Positions 53,669 through 63,220 of a stretch of DNA of 64,000 nucleotides are shown piece by piece. The notes under the pieces were generated by a model. It was not told the origin of the DNA, did no database searches, and saw only the letters and a program-made list of their open reading frames with translations. The position numbers were made by a program, and so were the translations under genes. How positions within the stretch are numbered: position 1 is the stretch's first letter; each line of letters opens with the position of its first letter. The stretch comes from Gemmatimonadota bacterium (lineage in GTDB: Bacteria > Gemmatimonadota > Gemmatimonadetes > Gemmatimonadales > GWC2-71-9), in contig VGVQ01000001.1 in assembly GCA_016874005.1 (NCBI GenBank), positions 496,001-560,000 on the forward strand, in the 5' to 3' direction.

Positions 53669-54145
53669 TCACGAGAGGAACAAACTTTCGAACCGCCGCT
53701 TGAATTCGGCTTTCCGGGTGGTCGCGTCGCGCGCTCGAAGTCCGCGGCACCGGCGAGCGGCGTGGCTGTCCCAACCGTCCGGCCAGGAACGGAACACCAA
53801 GGTCCGACAGGCGGGACAGCGAACCCTCCGCCCCACGACTTGTTGGGCGCCGAGTTCCTCTGCGTTGACGATCACGCCGCCGGCGTCGAGGCTGGGTAAC
53901 AACGAGGCTTGGGCGACTGGCGGCTCCAGCGGGACGGTGCTCAGGAGCGATTCAAGTCCCAACGCGCAGGCCGCGCCGATCTGGTCGGAGGATACCTCGG
54001 GGTATCGTCTGGCGAACCCCTCGAGTGAGCCACCCCGGTCGAGGTGGTCGATCAGGGCGCGAACCGGGACCCGAGTCCCCGTGAAGACCGCCACGCCGCG
54101 GCGGACTCCCGGTTGGCGAACCACGATCTCATGAAGCGGCCGCAC
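53669..54145 (-). CDS. DUF433 protein with a zinc-finger-like tail
   Basis: 158 aa. The N-terminal about 75 residues fit DUF433 (VAVFTGTRVPVRALIDHL; SSDQIGAACALG), a small fold related to toxin-antitoxin antitoxins. The tail has CPAC (RVRCPACRTLV) plus a downstream His and Cys (DSHAARRCRGL), a possible zinc site. No PIN-type partner toxin is adjacent. Convergent with the SLC13 gene. Confidence 0.75.
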   Translation of the reverse strand: MRPLHEIVVRQPGVRRGVAVFTGTRVPVRALIDHLDRGGSLEGFARRYPEVSSDQIGAACALGLESLLSTVPLEPPVAQASLLPSLDAGGVIVNAEELGAQQVVGRRVRCPACRTLVFRSWPDGWDSHAARRCRGLRARDATTRKAEFKRRFESLFLS

Positions 54146-54160
54146 CGAAGGAACTCGCGA

Positions 54161-54538
54161 TCAGTGGGATCGGAGCGACTTGGCGACCAACCCGAGACCC
54201 GCCGCGAGCAGCCCCAGCATCATCAGGGTGTTGAAGAGGCTGGTGGGGCGGAAGAAGATCTGCAAGTTGGCGATGATGCCGACGAAGATGATGATGGTTC
54301 CGGCGGCGGTGAGAAACCAGCCGGGGACCGATTTCCCGTTGAAGAACAGGAACCCGATGCCGAGCAAGAGCGGCACCAGCGACAACCCGAAGGCATTGTA
54401 GCCAAACAGATTCCAGGTTCCGCCGCCGACACTCACCTGGTTCAGCACCAAGTACCCACCGGCCACGACGAGTCCCAGGCCGAGGAGGAACTCACCCAAG
54501 CCGCCAGGGGTGCCACCGGGACCGCGAGAACTGGTCAT
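54161..54538 (-). CDS. Small membrane protein of unknown function
   Basis: 125 aa, with about four hydrophobic segments (17-33, 48-65, 74-95 and 100-120) separated by short glycine-rich loops. Overlaps the following upstream gene by 4 nt. Family not recognised, though the composition resembles small DUF-type membrane proteins. Confidence 0.7.
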   Translation of the reverse strand: MTSSRGPGGTPGGLGEFLLGLGLVVAGGYLVLNQVSVGGGTWNLFGYNAFGLSLVPLLLGIGFLFFNGKSVPGWFLTAAGTIIIFVGIIANLQIFFRPTSLFNTLMMLGLLAAGLGLVAKSLRSH

Positions 54539-54984
54539 TGCGCCTCCATCGGAGCGAGGGTTGTGGTTGTGGCAGCTTTATGTGTCAGGTAGCGGCGATA
54601 CACGTCGAGTCGGCCTTCGGCGTCCGGCTGGGCCAGCACTAGTCGCTCGAGATTGGCGAGGTAATCCGGGAGCCCGGAGCGACGCCGCAACTCGGTCAAG
54701 AAGGGCTGCAACTTGGCGAATACCCCGTTGTGCTCGGTGTTGGCATCGTGGAACATCGCTGGGTCGATGGCACCGTGATTGACGAGCGAGGCCGCCATGT
54801 CCCAGTATGTCGTGACCATGCGATATTGGGCGCTGTTCGGTCCCATCCACACGCTAAAGACCTCTTGGGCGGACCGCGGGTGGAAACGGGTGACGAACCA
54901 GTCGCGGGCGTCGCGAAGCGCCGGGTCCCGCCGTAGCTCGTAGAGGCGGAGGATGAGGTTCGCGGAATCGGCCTTGCTGATCAC
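54535..54984 (-). CDS. Small unknown soluble protein
   Basis: 149 aa, helical and charged. A possible start-to-end domain: LILRLYELRRDPALRDARDW, YWDMAASLVNHGAIDP, FAKLQPFLTELRRRSG. No motif or membrane segment. It overlaps the membrane protein gene (ATGA), suggesting the two are linked in function. Confidence 0.65.
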   Translation of the reverse strand: MISKADSANLILRLYELRRDPALRDARDWFVTRFHPRSAQEVFSVWMGPNSAQYRMVTTYWDMAASLVNHGAIDPAMFHDANTEHNGVFAKLQPFLTELRRRSGLPDYLANLERLVLAQPDAEGRLDVYRRYLTHKAATTTTLAPMEAQ

Positions 54985-55030
54985 CGGCAGACCTTGGGGT
55001 TGGTGCGGGGACGTTAGCTCGGAGGTTCAG

Positions 55031-55762
55031 GTGACGGCAAGGGGCCAACGACCATTGGTCGAGGTGGCGGTGGACAGCGTGGAGGCCGCGGTGGCCGCGG
55101 AGGCGGCCGGGGCCGACCGAATCGAGCTGTGTCAGGCCCTGGAGCTTGGCGGACTGACGCCGAGCGCCGGCCTGATCGAGGAGGCGCTCCGGACGGTGGG
55201 GCTCCCGGTGTTCGCCATGATCCGGCCGCGGCCAGGCCCGTTTGTTCTTGGTCCCGGCGACTTGGCCGTCATGAGGGCGGACCTGGCACGAATCCGCGAC
55301 CGGGGAGCCGCGGGGGCGGTCGTGGGGGCGTTGACCGCCCAGGGGACGATCGATCGCGACGCGCTGGTCGGCCTGGTAGAAACGGCGGCCGGCATGGACC
55401 TGACCTTTCACCGCGCGTTCGACTCGCTCGCCGCGCCGGTTACGGCCGCGATGGCCGAACTACGGGCCCTCGGAGTAACCCGAGTCCTCAGCTCTGGCGG
55501 CGCCGCGACGGCATCCGGTGGCCGGGGGCAGCTCGCCTCACTGGTCCGGTGCGGCACCCCGATCGTCGTGGCAGCCGGCGGGATCGTCGCCGAGACGGTG
55601 GTCGATCTGGTCCGGACAACCGAGGCGCGCGAGATCCACCTCTCAGGGGTGATGACGGTCGGGCCGAGCGCCGGGTTCGGCCGGGCCAGCGTTGCCAACC
55701 TGCCGCGGCTGCGAGCCGTGCTCGCGGCGCTCGACGCGGAGTTCGGGCCCCGGTCTATCTGA
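55031..55762 (+). CDS. cutC: Copper homeostasis protein CutC family
   Basis: 243 aa TIM-barrel. Typical CutC segments: EVAVDSVEAAVAAEAAGADR, IELCQALELGGLTPSAGL, MIRPRPGPFVL, TFHRAFD and VAAGGIV. GTG start 55031 has GGAGG six bases upstream; the longer frame is not supported. The role of CutC in copper handling is disputed. Its end overlaps the convergent S9 gene. Confidence 0.92.
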   Translation: MTARGQRPLVEVAVDSVEAAVAAEAAGADRIELCQALELGGLTPSAGLIEEALRTVGLPVFAMIRPRPGPFVLGPGDLAVMRADLARIRDRGAAGAVVGALTAQGTIDRDALVGLVETAAGMDLTFHRAFDSLAAPVTAAMAELRALGVTRVLSSGGAATASGGRGQLASLVRCGTPIVVAAGGIVAETVVDLVRTTEAREIHLSGVMTVGPSAGFGRASVANLPRLRAVLAALDAEFGPRSI

Positions 55763-56753
55763 GGTGTTTGGCCAGGAACGCCCAGATCTCCCGGCGGGAT
55801 TCGCGGGCGAGTTTGGTGTCGATGGTGTTGAAGGCGTGCCCGCCGGGTGCGTCCTGGTAGATCTTGTACTCGAACGTCTTTCCGGCCGCCTTCAGGGCGT
55901 CGATGAGGTGCTGCACCTCCATCACGTTGACGTCTTCGTCATTGGTATTGGTGTGGACCAGCAACGGGGTCGCGAGCTTGTCGACGTGATTGACCGGTGA
56001 ACGGCGCCGGTACTCCATCGGGTTATCCTCGGCCGACTTTCCGATGAAGCTAGCGAACAGGTCGCGGTAGCCCTGGGATTTGTAGCCCATCCGCTGGACG
56101 AGGTCACTCACCGGGACGCCGGCGTAGGCCACCTTGTAGTCCGCCGGCCAACGAAAGACGTTGAACAGGGCGTGGTAGCCGCCGTGGCTCCAGCCGATGA
56201 TCCCCACTTTCGTCGGGTCGACCTGGGGAATGTTCTCGACCGCCCAGTCGCGGATGTCGTGGGTGTCGTCGATCTCGGTGCCACCGTAGTCGATCTGATC
56301 GTAGAATTCGCCGCCGTACCCGGTACTGCCGCGGTACTCCGGCGCCGTCACCACATACCCCTGCTCGAGCAGCTCGCGGAGGATGTGAGCGAAGCCGGTG
56401 TCGAAATCCCCGTGGACGCCGCCGTGTACGAACACGATCAGGGGCGCCTTCTTGGCGCCGAGCGACTTGGGCACGAAGGTATAGCCGTAGATGAGCAGGG
56501 GGTTCCCGGCGCCCTGACCGGTGGGATTGCTCATCCGGATCGGCTTGCTGGCCGCGATGGTGATCTTGTCGATCTGAGCGATGTCGCCAACCTTGAAGTG
56601 CCAGTAGACGTCGTCGATGGCCTTCGACACCGATTCGAAGCGTCTGGCCGCGGCTCGCTCCGAGAGTGGGGTCGGCGGGCGGCTCGGTTCCTGGGCGCCG
56701 GCGAGGGGGGCCGAAGCGATCACGGCAAGCGCCAGCAGCGGACGGGCAATCAT
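55755..56753 (-). CDS. S9-type prolyl oligopeptidase-like hydrolase, secreted
   Basis: 332 aa. Signal peptide about 1-20. Catalytic domain only: HGGVHGDFDTG (oxyanion), nucleophile in GWSHGGYH, acid in NTNDEDVN, His in PGGHAF. No beta-propeller, so it is shorter than classic prolyl oligopeptidases and closer to dipeptidyl-peptidase-like esterases. Last gene of the minus-strand unit that begins beyond the window. Confidence 0.92.
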   Translation of the reverse strand: MIARPLLALAVIASAPLAGAQEPSRPPTPLSERAAARRFESVSKAIDDVYWHFKVGDIAQIDKITIAASKPIRMSNPTGQGAGNPLLIYGYTFVPKSLGAKKAPLIVFVHGGVHGDFDTGFAHILRELLEQGYVVTAPEYRGSTGYGGEFYDQIDYGGTEIDDTHDIRDWAVENIPQVDPTKVGIIGWSHGGYHALFNVFRWPADYKVAYAGVPVSDLVQRMGYKSQGYRDLFASFIGKSAEDNPMEYRRRSPVNHVDKLATPLLVHTNTNDEDVNVMEVQHLIDALKAAGKTFEYKIYQDAPGGHAFNTIDTKLARESRREIWAFLAKHLR

Positions 56754-56771
56754 GAACTCTCCGTTTGGCCG

Positions 56772-57392
56772 TTAGGCAAGGCCGAGGTGCCGGAGCACCT
56801 CGGGCGGGGGGCCGTCGAACTTCTGGAGCGGGACGTTCCCGAGGTATCGCAAGTCCGCCATACCCTCTCGGGTGGTGTAGAAACCGGTCGCGGTGAGGTC
56901 GCGCACCAGGTCGAACATCCGGGCGGCCGCGAGATACTCGGGTTGGACTCGAGGCTCGTAGCAGATCTGGTCGGCGATGGCGGCCTGCTCGGCCGGGCTC
57001 GCGGACGCGAACGACTTGCCATGCCGGCGCGCCGACTCATTGTTGAGCCAAACCAGGCCGCCTCGCAGCTGGATCAGCACGCTCCGCTGGTAGTCGTAGG
57101 GCGCGCTGACCCACTCGTTGATGAAGTCGGGCACCCCGACGGCCGAGGCGCTGGGGCTGGTGTCGTCCGCCGGGATGATCAGGTCGCACAACGCCGACAA
57201 GGTGACCAGCTCGCCTTCGGTGAGCTGCTTGGCCCAGGTGACCGTGGGTCGGAGGAGATCGGGGTCCGAAGGAGTTCCCGCGGGTCCTCGCCGGCGTTCC
57301 GGTTGGCCTCGAGGCAGGGGAGAGGGCGAGCGGGGGATCAGCGGCGCCACCGTGCCCGCGCCGAGGACCTTGAGAACGATCCGCCGTTTCAT
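56772..57392 (-). CDS. Gluconate 2-dehydrogenase subunit 3-like protein (GMC partner)
   Basis: 206 aa from ATG 57392. N-terminal MKRRIVLKVLGAG resembles a Tat-type signal. The body matches Gluconate_2-dh3 (LTEGELVTLSALCDLIIPADD; GVPDFINEWVSAPYD), the small partner of membrane or periplasmic GMC dehydrogenases. Its ATG shares one base with the GMC stop (TGATG), so the two are coupled. Confidence 0.92.
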   Translation of the reverse strand: MKRRIVLKVLGAGTVAPLIPRSPSPLPRGQPERRRGPAGTPSDPDLLRPTVTWAKQLTEGELVTLSALCDLIIPADDTSPSASAVGVPDFINEWVSAPYDYQRSVLIQLRGGLVWLNNESARRHGKSFASASPAEQAAIADQICYEPRVQPEYLAAARMFDLVRDLTATGFYTTREGMADLRYLGNVPLQKFDGPPPEVLRHLGLA

Positions 57393-59182
57393 CAGACGTT
57401 GCCCCGTTTCATTTCGGCGACGATGTGGTCCGAGGTCCGCCAGGCGAGCGCGAGAATCGACAGGGTCGGATTCTTGTCGGCGTTCGACACGAAAGGCGCT
57501 CCGTCGGTGACGAAGAGGTTCTTGACGTCCCATGCCTGGCACCACGAATTGAGCACGGAGTCACGCGGGTTGTCGCCCATCCGAACAGTGCCGACCTCGT
57601 GGATGATCTGCCCGCCTTGGGCGATTGCCTTGGCGCCGTCGGTCTCGGGCTTTCCGACCACGGAGCCGCCCATGGCGTCGATGATCTGGGTGAAGGTCTT
57701 GACCATATGGGCCGCCTGACGGGTTTCGTAGTCGCTCCACGCCCAATGGAACCGAAGGACCGGAATGCCCCACTGATCCACCTGGGTCGGATCGAGCTCG
57801 CAATAGGAACGGTCGTTGGGGACCATTTCGCCCCGGCCGTCAAAGAACAGGAACGAGCCGTAATATCGACGGGCGGCCTCCTTGAAACGGCGCCCGTATG
57901 CTCCGGCGGTGAAGTGCTCCAGTCCCCAGAAGATGCCCGGCCCCGGCATCCGCCGACCGCCGCCGAACTCGATGTGATAACCGCGGGGAAAGTCGAGTTT
58001 CCCCGCCAGCTGCTCGCGGTACAACCACCAGGGCATGTAGAGATGCTCGCCGGACGCACCGTCTTCGTTGTGGGCGGGGGTGTTCTCGAGGGCCGGGATT
58101 TGGCCCTGGACCCCGGCGCCAACCGTGTCCATCAAGTACTTCCCGACCAGCCCGCTCGAATTGGCCAGACCGTTGGGGAACTGGCCGCTCTTCGAGTTGA
58201 GGAGGATCCGGGCAGTCTCACAGGCGCTCGCGGCGAGGACCACCACCCGAGCACTCGCGTGCTTGTCGGTTCGGGTGAGCTTGTCGATGTAACTGACGCC
58301 GGTGGCACGGCCGGACCGATCCACGGTGACCTCGCGAACCATCGCGTCGGTAACGAGGTCCACGTTGCCGGTGGCCATCGCGGGCGGGAGCAACACCGTG
58401 GTGGATTGGAAGTTGGCCCGGGTGGAGCAGCCGCGGCCGCAGTCGGTCGCCCAGAAACAAGCCTGGCGGCTCCGCATCGACTCGGCCAGGACGCGCTGCG
58501 CCAGGGGATTACCAGGGTGCAGCCGGGCCGGTAGTCGATCGGCATCTTGCCGCTCGGTCAGGATAGCGAGGTGGATCGGAACGACGGGGATTCCCAAGGG
58601 CGCACACCGAGCTTTGACCAGACGCTCGAAGCCGCGGGCCGCGGGCGCGGGCAGCAGGACCCCCGCGGGGGAATCGGGCGTGTTCTCGAGCCCTTCGGCC
58701 GATCCGAAGACCCCGATCAATGCTTCGGTCTTGTCGTAGTACGGAGCCAGGGTCCGATAGTCGATCGGCCAGTCGAAGCCGACCCCGTCACGGGTCCGCG
58801 GCTTGAAGTCATAGGGGCCCATCCGGAGCGAGATCCGGCCCCAGTGATTGGTCCGGCCGCCGAGCATCCGGGACCGCCACCACATGAAGTTGGACCCTGG
58901 GGCGTTGGTGTACGGCTCGCCCGGGACGCGCCAGCCGCCATCGACCGTGGCATCGTAGAATCCGAACGGCTTGTCGGGTGTGCTGTCGCCCCGGAGCGGA
59001 GCATCCTTGGGGAGCTGGAACATCGGCGTCTCGCGGACCGGGTCGTAGTAGCGCCCAGCCTCGAGCACCAACACCTTGAGCCCCTGAACGGCCAGTTGGT
59101 AAGCGGCCATTCCCCCGCCGGCCCCCGAGCCGACCACGATGGCGTCGTAGCGCGTTTGGGTTTTGCCTCGCGGAGTGGTCAC
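57392..59182 (-). CDS. GMC-family FAD oxidoreductase
   Basis: 596 aa. FAD motif VVGSGAGGGMAAYQLA at the N-terminus, a GMC insert (WWRSRMLGGRTNHWGR) and the C-terminal active-site His/Asn region (IIHEVGTVRMGDNP; FVTDGAPF). Probably a periplasmic sugar or alcohol dehydrogenase acting with the subunit-3-like protein and, usually, a cytochrome c that is not in view. Start overlaps the stop of the 93-aa gene. Confidence 0.93.
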   Translation of the reverse strand: MTTPRGKTQTRYDAIVVGSGAGGGMAAYQLAVQGLKVLVLEAGRYYDPVRETPMFQLPKDAPLRGDSTPDKPFGFYDATVDGGWRVPGEPYTNAPGSNFMWWRSRMLGGRTNHWGRISLRMGPYDFKPRTRDGVGFDWPIDYRTLAPYYDKTEALIGVFGSAEGLENTPDSPAGVLLPAPAARGFERLVKARCAPLGIPVVPIHLAILTERQDADRLPARLHPGNPLAQRVLAESMRSRQACFWATDCGRGCSTRANFQSTTVLLPPAMATGNVDLVTDAMVREVTVDRSGRATGVSYIDKLTRTDKHASARVVVLAASACETARILLNSKSGQFPNGLANSSGLVGKYLMDTVGAGVQGQIPALENTPAHNEDGASGEHLYMPWWLYREQLAGKLDFPRGYHIEFGGGRRMPGPGIFWGLEHFTAGAYGRRFKEAARRYYGSFLFFDGRGEMVPNDRSYCELDPTQVDQWGIPVLRFHWAWSDYETRQAAHMVKTFTQIIDAMGGSVVGKPETDGAKAIAQGGQIIHEVGTVRMGDNPRDSVLNSWCQAWDVKNLFVTDGAPFVSNADKNPTLSILALAWRTSDHIVAEMKRGNV

Positions 59183-59460
59183 AGGGACCCGGCCGCCCGG
59201 AGGAATCGCTCGGCCAGGGTGACGATCCTGTCGTCGCCACGCTCGTCGGCCTCGTTCCGGAGTCGAGTTATCTCGCCGAGGAGCCGCTCGTCGCCCCAGC
59301 CGTACCCGGTGGCATTCTCGGCGCTCGCGGTATCTCCCTGGTTCGCGCCGGCCAGCAGGGCCCGGGCGGCCGCCAGCGGATATTCGGGGCTGTCGCGGGT
59401 GGGCAAGGAGTACCGCGGCTCGGCTCCGCCGGCATCCTCTTTGACGAAGGCGCGCGACAC
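59179..59460 (-). CDS. Small SRAFVKED-type protein of unknown function
   Basis: 93 aa from GTG 59460. It opens with SRAFVKEDAGG, a motif I associate with small proteins related to the N-terminal part of Gre-type transcription factors, followed by a charged helical region (EITRLRNEADERGDDRIVTL). Frame open further upstream, but that is antisense-like. It sits between an amidohydrolase and the GMC gene with 2-4 nt spacing or overlap. Relationship to Gre factors is tentative. Confidence 0.65.
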   Translation of the reverse strand: MSRAFVKEDAGGAEPRYSLPTRDSPEYPLAAARALLAGANQGDTASAENATGYGWGDERLLGEITRLRNEADERGDDRIVTLAERFLRAAGSL

Positions 59461-59462
59461 CG

Positions 59463-61109
59463 TTAGGCCTCGTACACCCAGCGCCCGCCGACCATGGTGC
59501 GCTCGATGGGAATCGATACCAGGCTGGCCGGCGGCTCCCGATACGGATCGCGGCCGAGCACGACCAGATCGGCCAGCTTGCCGGCCTCGAGCGAGCCCTT
59601 CTGGCTCTCCTCGAAAGAGGCGTAGGCTCCGTGCACGGTCGCGACCCGGATGGCCTCGTCCACGGTGATCCGCTGCGACCCGCCCCACACGGTCCCCTTC
59701 ATGTCGGTCCGGGTCACCATCGACTGGAGACCCATCATCGGCTCGAACGGCCCGGGCGGGTAGTCCGACGCGAACGTCGGTCGGACCCCGGCGTCGATCA
59801 AACTCCGGAGGGCGAACATCCGTTCCAGCCGGTCCGCGCCGTACTCACGCATCTTCTCGCCGTGCCAATAGACGTAGCTGCTGAACGGGGTCGGGATCGC
59901 CCCCAGGGCCTTGATCCGGCGAACCAGGTCGGGCGTGACCAAGGTGCAGTGTTCGATCCGGAACCTCGGGTCGGCCCGCGGCGCCTCGCGCTGGAGCCGC
60001 TCGTAGAGCGACAAGACGATATCGATGCCGACGTCGCCGTTGGCGTGAATCCCGATCTGCAGCCCCGCGCGGTGGACCTTGTCGGCCACCGGCCAGAGCT
60101 GCTCGGCCGTCGAAACCAGGATACCGCGGTCGTCGGGGCGGCCGACATAGGGTTCCGACATCCGGGCGGTACGCTCGGAGATCGATCCATCGCAGACGCA
60201 CTTCACGCCGCCCAGGCGAACCCACTCGTCGCCGAGTCCCCGCCGGCTGCCGGCGGCGATCACCTGGTCGATCTCGCCGTACCAGATCAAGGCGTAGATC
60301 CGAGTGCCGAGCTCCCCGTTGGCGCGGGCATCTTGATAAGCGCGCCAGTCGGCGATCGAGGCGCTGGCGTCATGGACCGAAGTGATCCCTGCCTTGGCCA
60401 GCGCCCGGGAAATGAACTTGACTCCCTCGCGGCGGCGGTCGGGTGATTCGTCCTCGGTGATCATCCTGGAAGCCAGGTTCACCGCGGTCTCGGCGAGACG
60501 CCCGGTTGGCCGTCCAGCGCCGTCGCGATCGATGTGGCCACCAGGAGGATCGGCCGTGGACTCGGTGATGCCGGCCAGGTCGAAGGCCTTCGAGTTGAGG
60601 TAGGCCGTGTGGCCGCCCCGGTGCTCGATCAGCACCGGATGGGTGGTCGACGCGTGATCGAGATCCGAGCGGGTGAGCGGCCGGCCTTCTTTGGTCTTGG
60701 TGTCGTCGTACTTGAAGCCCAAGACCCACTGACCCGGCGGCGTCTGGGCGGCTCGGGCCCGGACGGCGGCTTGGATGTCGGCGATGGACCGAAGGTCGCA
60801 GTCGATCCGGGTCAGGTGCTGGAGCCCCGAGCTGGCCGGATGAGAATGGGCGTCGATGAAGCCAGGCACCACGGTGCGACCACCCAGATCGACCCGCCGG
60901 GTCGTCGGACCGGCCAGCCGAAGGATTTCCTGGTTCGAACCGAGCGCCAGCAGACGATCGCCGAGAATCGCGACCGCTTGGGCTCTCGGCGCGGCGGGAT
61001 TCATGGTCACGATGGAACCGCGGTGGAGGACCAGCGTGGGGGATTGCCAGGCCCGGCGGGTGAGCGCCACGCTCGCGGCGGCGGTCAGGAAGTCGCGTCG
61101 ATCAGCCAT
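59463..61109 (-). CDS. YtcJ-like amidohydrolase, Tat-type signal
   Basis: 548 aa from ATG 61109. N-terminus MADRRDFLTAAASVALTRRA resembles a Tat signal. Metal sites: FIDAHSHPASSG, HGAYASFEES region, CDGSISERTA, and GIHANGDVG; end LADLVVLGRDPY. YtcJ-like family of exo-acting amidohydrolases (N-substituted formamide/urethane-type substrates). Tight spacing with its neighbours marks one operon. Confidence 0.92.
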   Translation of the reverse strand: MADRRDFLTAAASVALTRRAWQSPTLVLHRGSIVTMNPAAPRAQAVAILGDRLLALGSNQEILRLAGPTTRRVDLGGRTVVPGFIDAHSHPASSGLQHLTRIDCDLRSIADIQAAVRARAAQTPPGQWVLGFKYDDTKTKEGRPLTRSDLDHASTTHPVLIEHRGGHTAYLNSKAFDLAGITESTADPPGGHIDRDGAGRPTGRLAETAVNLASRMITEDESPDRRREGVKFISRALAKAGITSVHDASASIADWRAYQDARANGELGTRIYALIWYGEIDQVIAAGSRRGLGDEWVRLGGVKCVCDGSISERTARMSEPYVGRPDDRGILVSTAEQLWPVADKVHRAGLQIGIHANGDVGIDIVLSLYERLQREAPRADPRFRIEHCTLVTPDLVRRIKALGAIPTPFSSYVYWHGEKMREYGADRLERMFALRSLIDAGVRPTFASDYPPGPFEPMMGLQSMVTRTDMKGTVWGGSQRITVDEAIRVATVHGAYASFEESQKGSLEAGKLADLVVLGRDPYREPPASLVSIPIERTMVGGRWVYEA

Positions 61110-61132
61110 CGGTCCCTCTCGTCGTCGTGGTG

Positions 61133-63190
61133 TCACGGGGTGGGCCCGGCGCGGTATCGGCGGATCGCCCCCCGCTCGACGTCGGGCCTGCTGAAGCGCA
61201 CCGCCTTGAAGTCCCCGGCCGCGAACCGCTCCGCTTGATCGCCGAAGAACGGCGAGTCGGGATGGTCGCTCTGGCCGTAACTCAGTACCGAATAGGCCCG
61301 GGGAAGGGAGTCGAACTCGACCGCCAGCACCCAGCCGTCCCCACCGCGGACCCGTCGCCGGCCGTCGGGGTCGTCGCCGAACCAGAGCACCCGGAAGCAA
61401 CCCAGGTCACCGCGACAGCCGCCGACCGGGAGATCGCGGTTCCCGATCCGAATTCGGTGGACATCGCCCCAAGCCACATCGAGGCGACCGAAGCGTCGTT
61501 GCACGGAGTCCGCCGCCTGCAGCAATGCGACGATCGCCTGGTCAGGATCGGCCAATCCGTGGGGGGTCGTCATCGGTTCGGCGGGCGACCAGGGGGTCGC
61601 GAACGGCGACTTGACGGCCCGCTGATAGAGCCGCCACCACATCTCGAACAAAACGCCGCCCCGCGAGGTGGCCGCCACCGACCGGTCCCAGGCTTCGAGG
61701 ACCTTGATGGCCTCCGGTACCGGGATCGGTTGCCGTTGGGTGGCGATCTCGAGCAGCGCCGGGAGTATCCGCTCGGCCAGCAACATCCGATAACTGTGCT
61801 TGAGCAGGACGACATCCTCAAGGGATAGCGTGTCGGCTGGGAACCGGATCAGATCGAGACCGTGCTGCGATCGGAGACCGAGGCTCGGCCGTTCGACGTT
61901 GGGAGGCAGCGCGGCGGAGTCGAGGGGCGCCTCGAGATTGGCCCAGTGTGGCGAGTCGTTCTCGTTGTGGAGGTACCCGGTGGCCGGATTGAGCACCATC
62001 GGAAGCGAATCCCACGGCACCATCCGGCTGAAGATGTCCCGCCGCCGCCGGGCGACGATGGCCACGGTATCGCCGCCCGACGGTCGGGGGAGGGCGGGCA
62101 AGGCCCCGTTCCAGACGTAGAAGACGTTCCCGTCCCGATCGGCGTAGGTGAGGTTCGAGGTGGCCCTGGCGCGAATTTTCATCGCGGCCTGCCACTGGGC
62201 CAGCGATCGTGCCTCCATCATCTTGAGGAATTGTTCCCCGCCGCGGAACTCGCCTTCGCCGGCCGTCTTGAGGATGTAGGCGGTGCCATTGCGACGGTCG
62301 ACCACCGGCCCGAACGGCGATCGCCATACCTCACGACGTTCGAGAGAAGTTCCTTGTGGCGTCCAATAGGGGACAGTCACGGTGTGTCGGGTGAGCGGGA
62401 TGGCTCGGCCATCCAGGACGATCTGGTCGGGGCGCTGTCGGGCCAACGGGATGGCGTACAGCTCATCGGGGTCGACCGCGTTGTTGGTCGTGGCCCAGCC
62501 GAGATACCGGTTGAAGCCGCCGACGACGGCGAAGGCGCCGCCGATCCGAAAATCGCCATAGAAGTCGAGCACGCCCGGAATGACAACGTGGGCCTCGTAA
62601 TAGCCCGCGTCCCAGTCGAGGTGGGGGTTCCGCAGCAGGATGGCTCGGCCCGACCGGGTCCGGCTCGGCGCCAAGGCCCAAGCGTTCGATCCGGGCTCCC
62701 GGGTCGACGGTGCGCCGGAGGGTCTCGTCCGATCGAGGATCCGGCGGGCCCCGCGGAGGTTCGGGGAACCGATCTCCCTGGCGAGGACATCCCATCCCGC
62801 GAACCGCGGCTCGACTCGCGGGTACTGATCGGCCCGGGATTTGACGAAGTCGTTGACCGCGGCGGCGAACCCCTGGTACATCCGGCGAGTCGCCGGTTCG
62901 AGCCGGGGCCAGACTGTTTTGGCGTGGGCGTGAATCGGCCGCTGGCCGAAGTCCTGTTCGATGCTGTCGCGGCCATAGACCAGGCCCATCTCGCCGCGGC
63001 CTCCGATCAGGGCCCGGACGACTCGCGGGCCATAGTCCTCCAACTCGACCCAGGCGAGACCATAGCCCGCGGCCCAGTGATCGGCGGCATAGATGTGCGG
63101 CACACCATGTTCGGTCCGGATGATTTCCGGTTTGACCGACCCGACCTGGAGCGTCGCGGCGATCGCGAGCAGCGGTCCCGTCACGCCCAT
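61133..63190 (-). CDS. Penicillin acylase-family N-terminal nucleophile hydrolase, secreted
   Basis: 685 aa. N-terminal hydrophobic signal. The autocatalytic Ser is S168 in EPGSNAWALAP, the start of the beta subunit after processing; downstream NPHLDWDAGYY and NNAVDPDELYA match the family. Members hydrolyse acyl amides, including acyl-homoserine lactones and beta-lactams. Substrate unknown. Confidence 0.93.
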   Translation of the reverse strand: MGVTGPLLAIAATLQVGSVKPEIIRTEHGVPHIYAADHWAAGYGLAWVELEDYGPRVVRALIGGRGEMGLVYGRDSIEQDFGQRPIHAHAKTVWPRLEPATRRMYQGFAAAVNDFVKSRADQYPRVEPRFAGWDVLAREIGSPNLRGARRILDRTRPSGAPSTREPGSNAWALAPSRTRSGRAILLRNPHLDWDAGYYEAHVVIPGVLDFYGDFRIGGAFAVVGGFNRYLGWATTNNAVDPDELYAIPLARQRPDQIVLDGRAIPLTRHTVTVPYWTPQGTSLERREVWRSPFGPVVDRRNGTAYILKTAGEGEFRGGEQFLKMMEARSLAQWQAAMKIRARATSNLTYADRDGNVFYVWNGALPALPRPSGGDTVAIVARRRRDIFSRMVPWDSLPMVLNPATGYLHNENDSPHWANLEAPLDSAALPPNVERPSLGLRSQHGLDLIRFPADTLSLEDVVLLKHSYRMLLAERILPALLEIATQRQPIPVPEAIKVLEAWDRSVAATSRGGVLFEMWWRLYQRAVKSPFATPWSPAEPMTTPHGLADPDQAIVALLQAADSVQRRFGRLDVAWGDVHRIRIGNRDLPVGGCRGDLGCFRVLWFGDDPDGRRRVRGGDGWVLAVEFDSLPRAYSVLSYGQSDHPDSPFFGDQAERFAAGDFKAVRFSRPDVERGAIRRYRAGPTP

Positions 63191-63220
63191 TGGGCTGCGC
63201 TCCCGGTGCTCACGCCAGGG

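Noticed and set aside
56172-57719. 515-codon plus-strand frame
   Set aside because: Antisense to the S9, subunit-3-like and GMC genes, which are all recognised.
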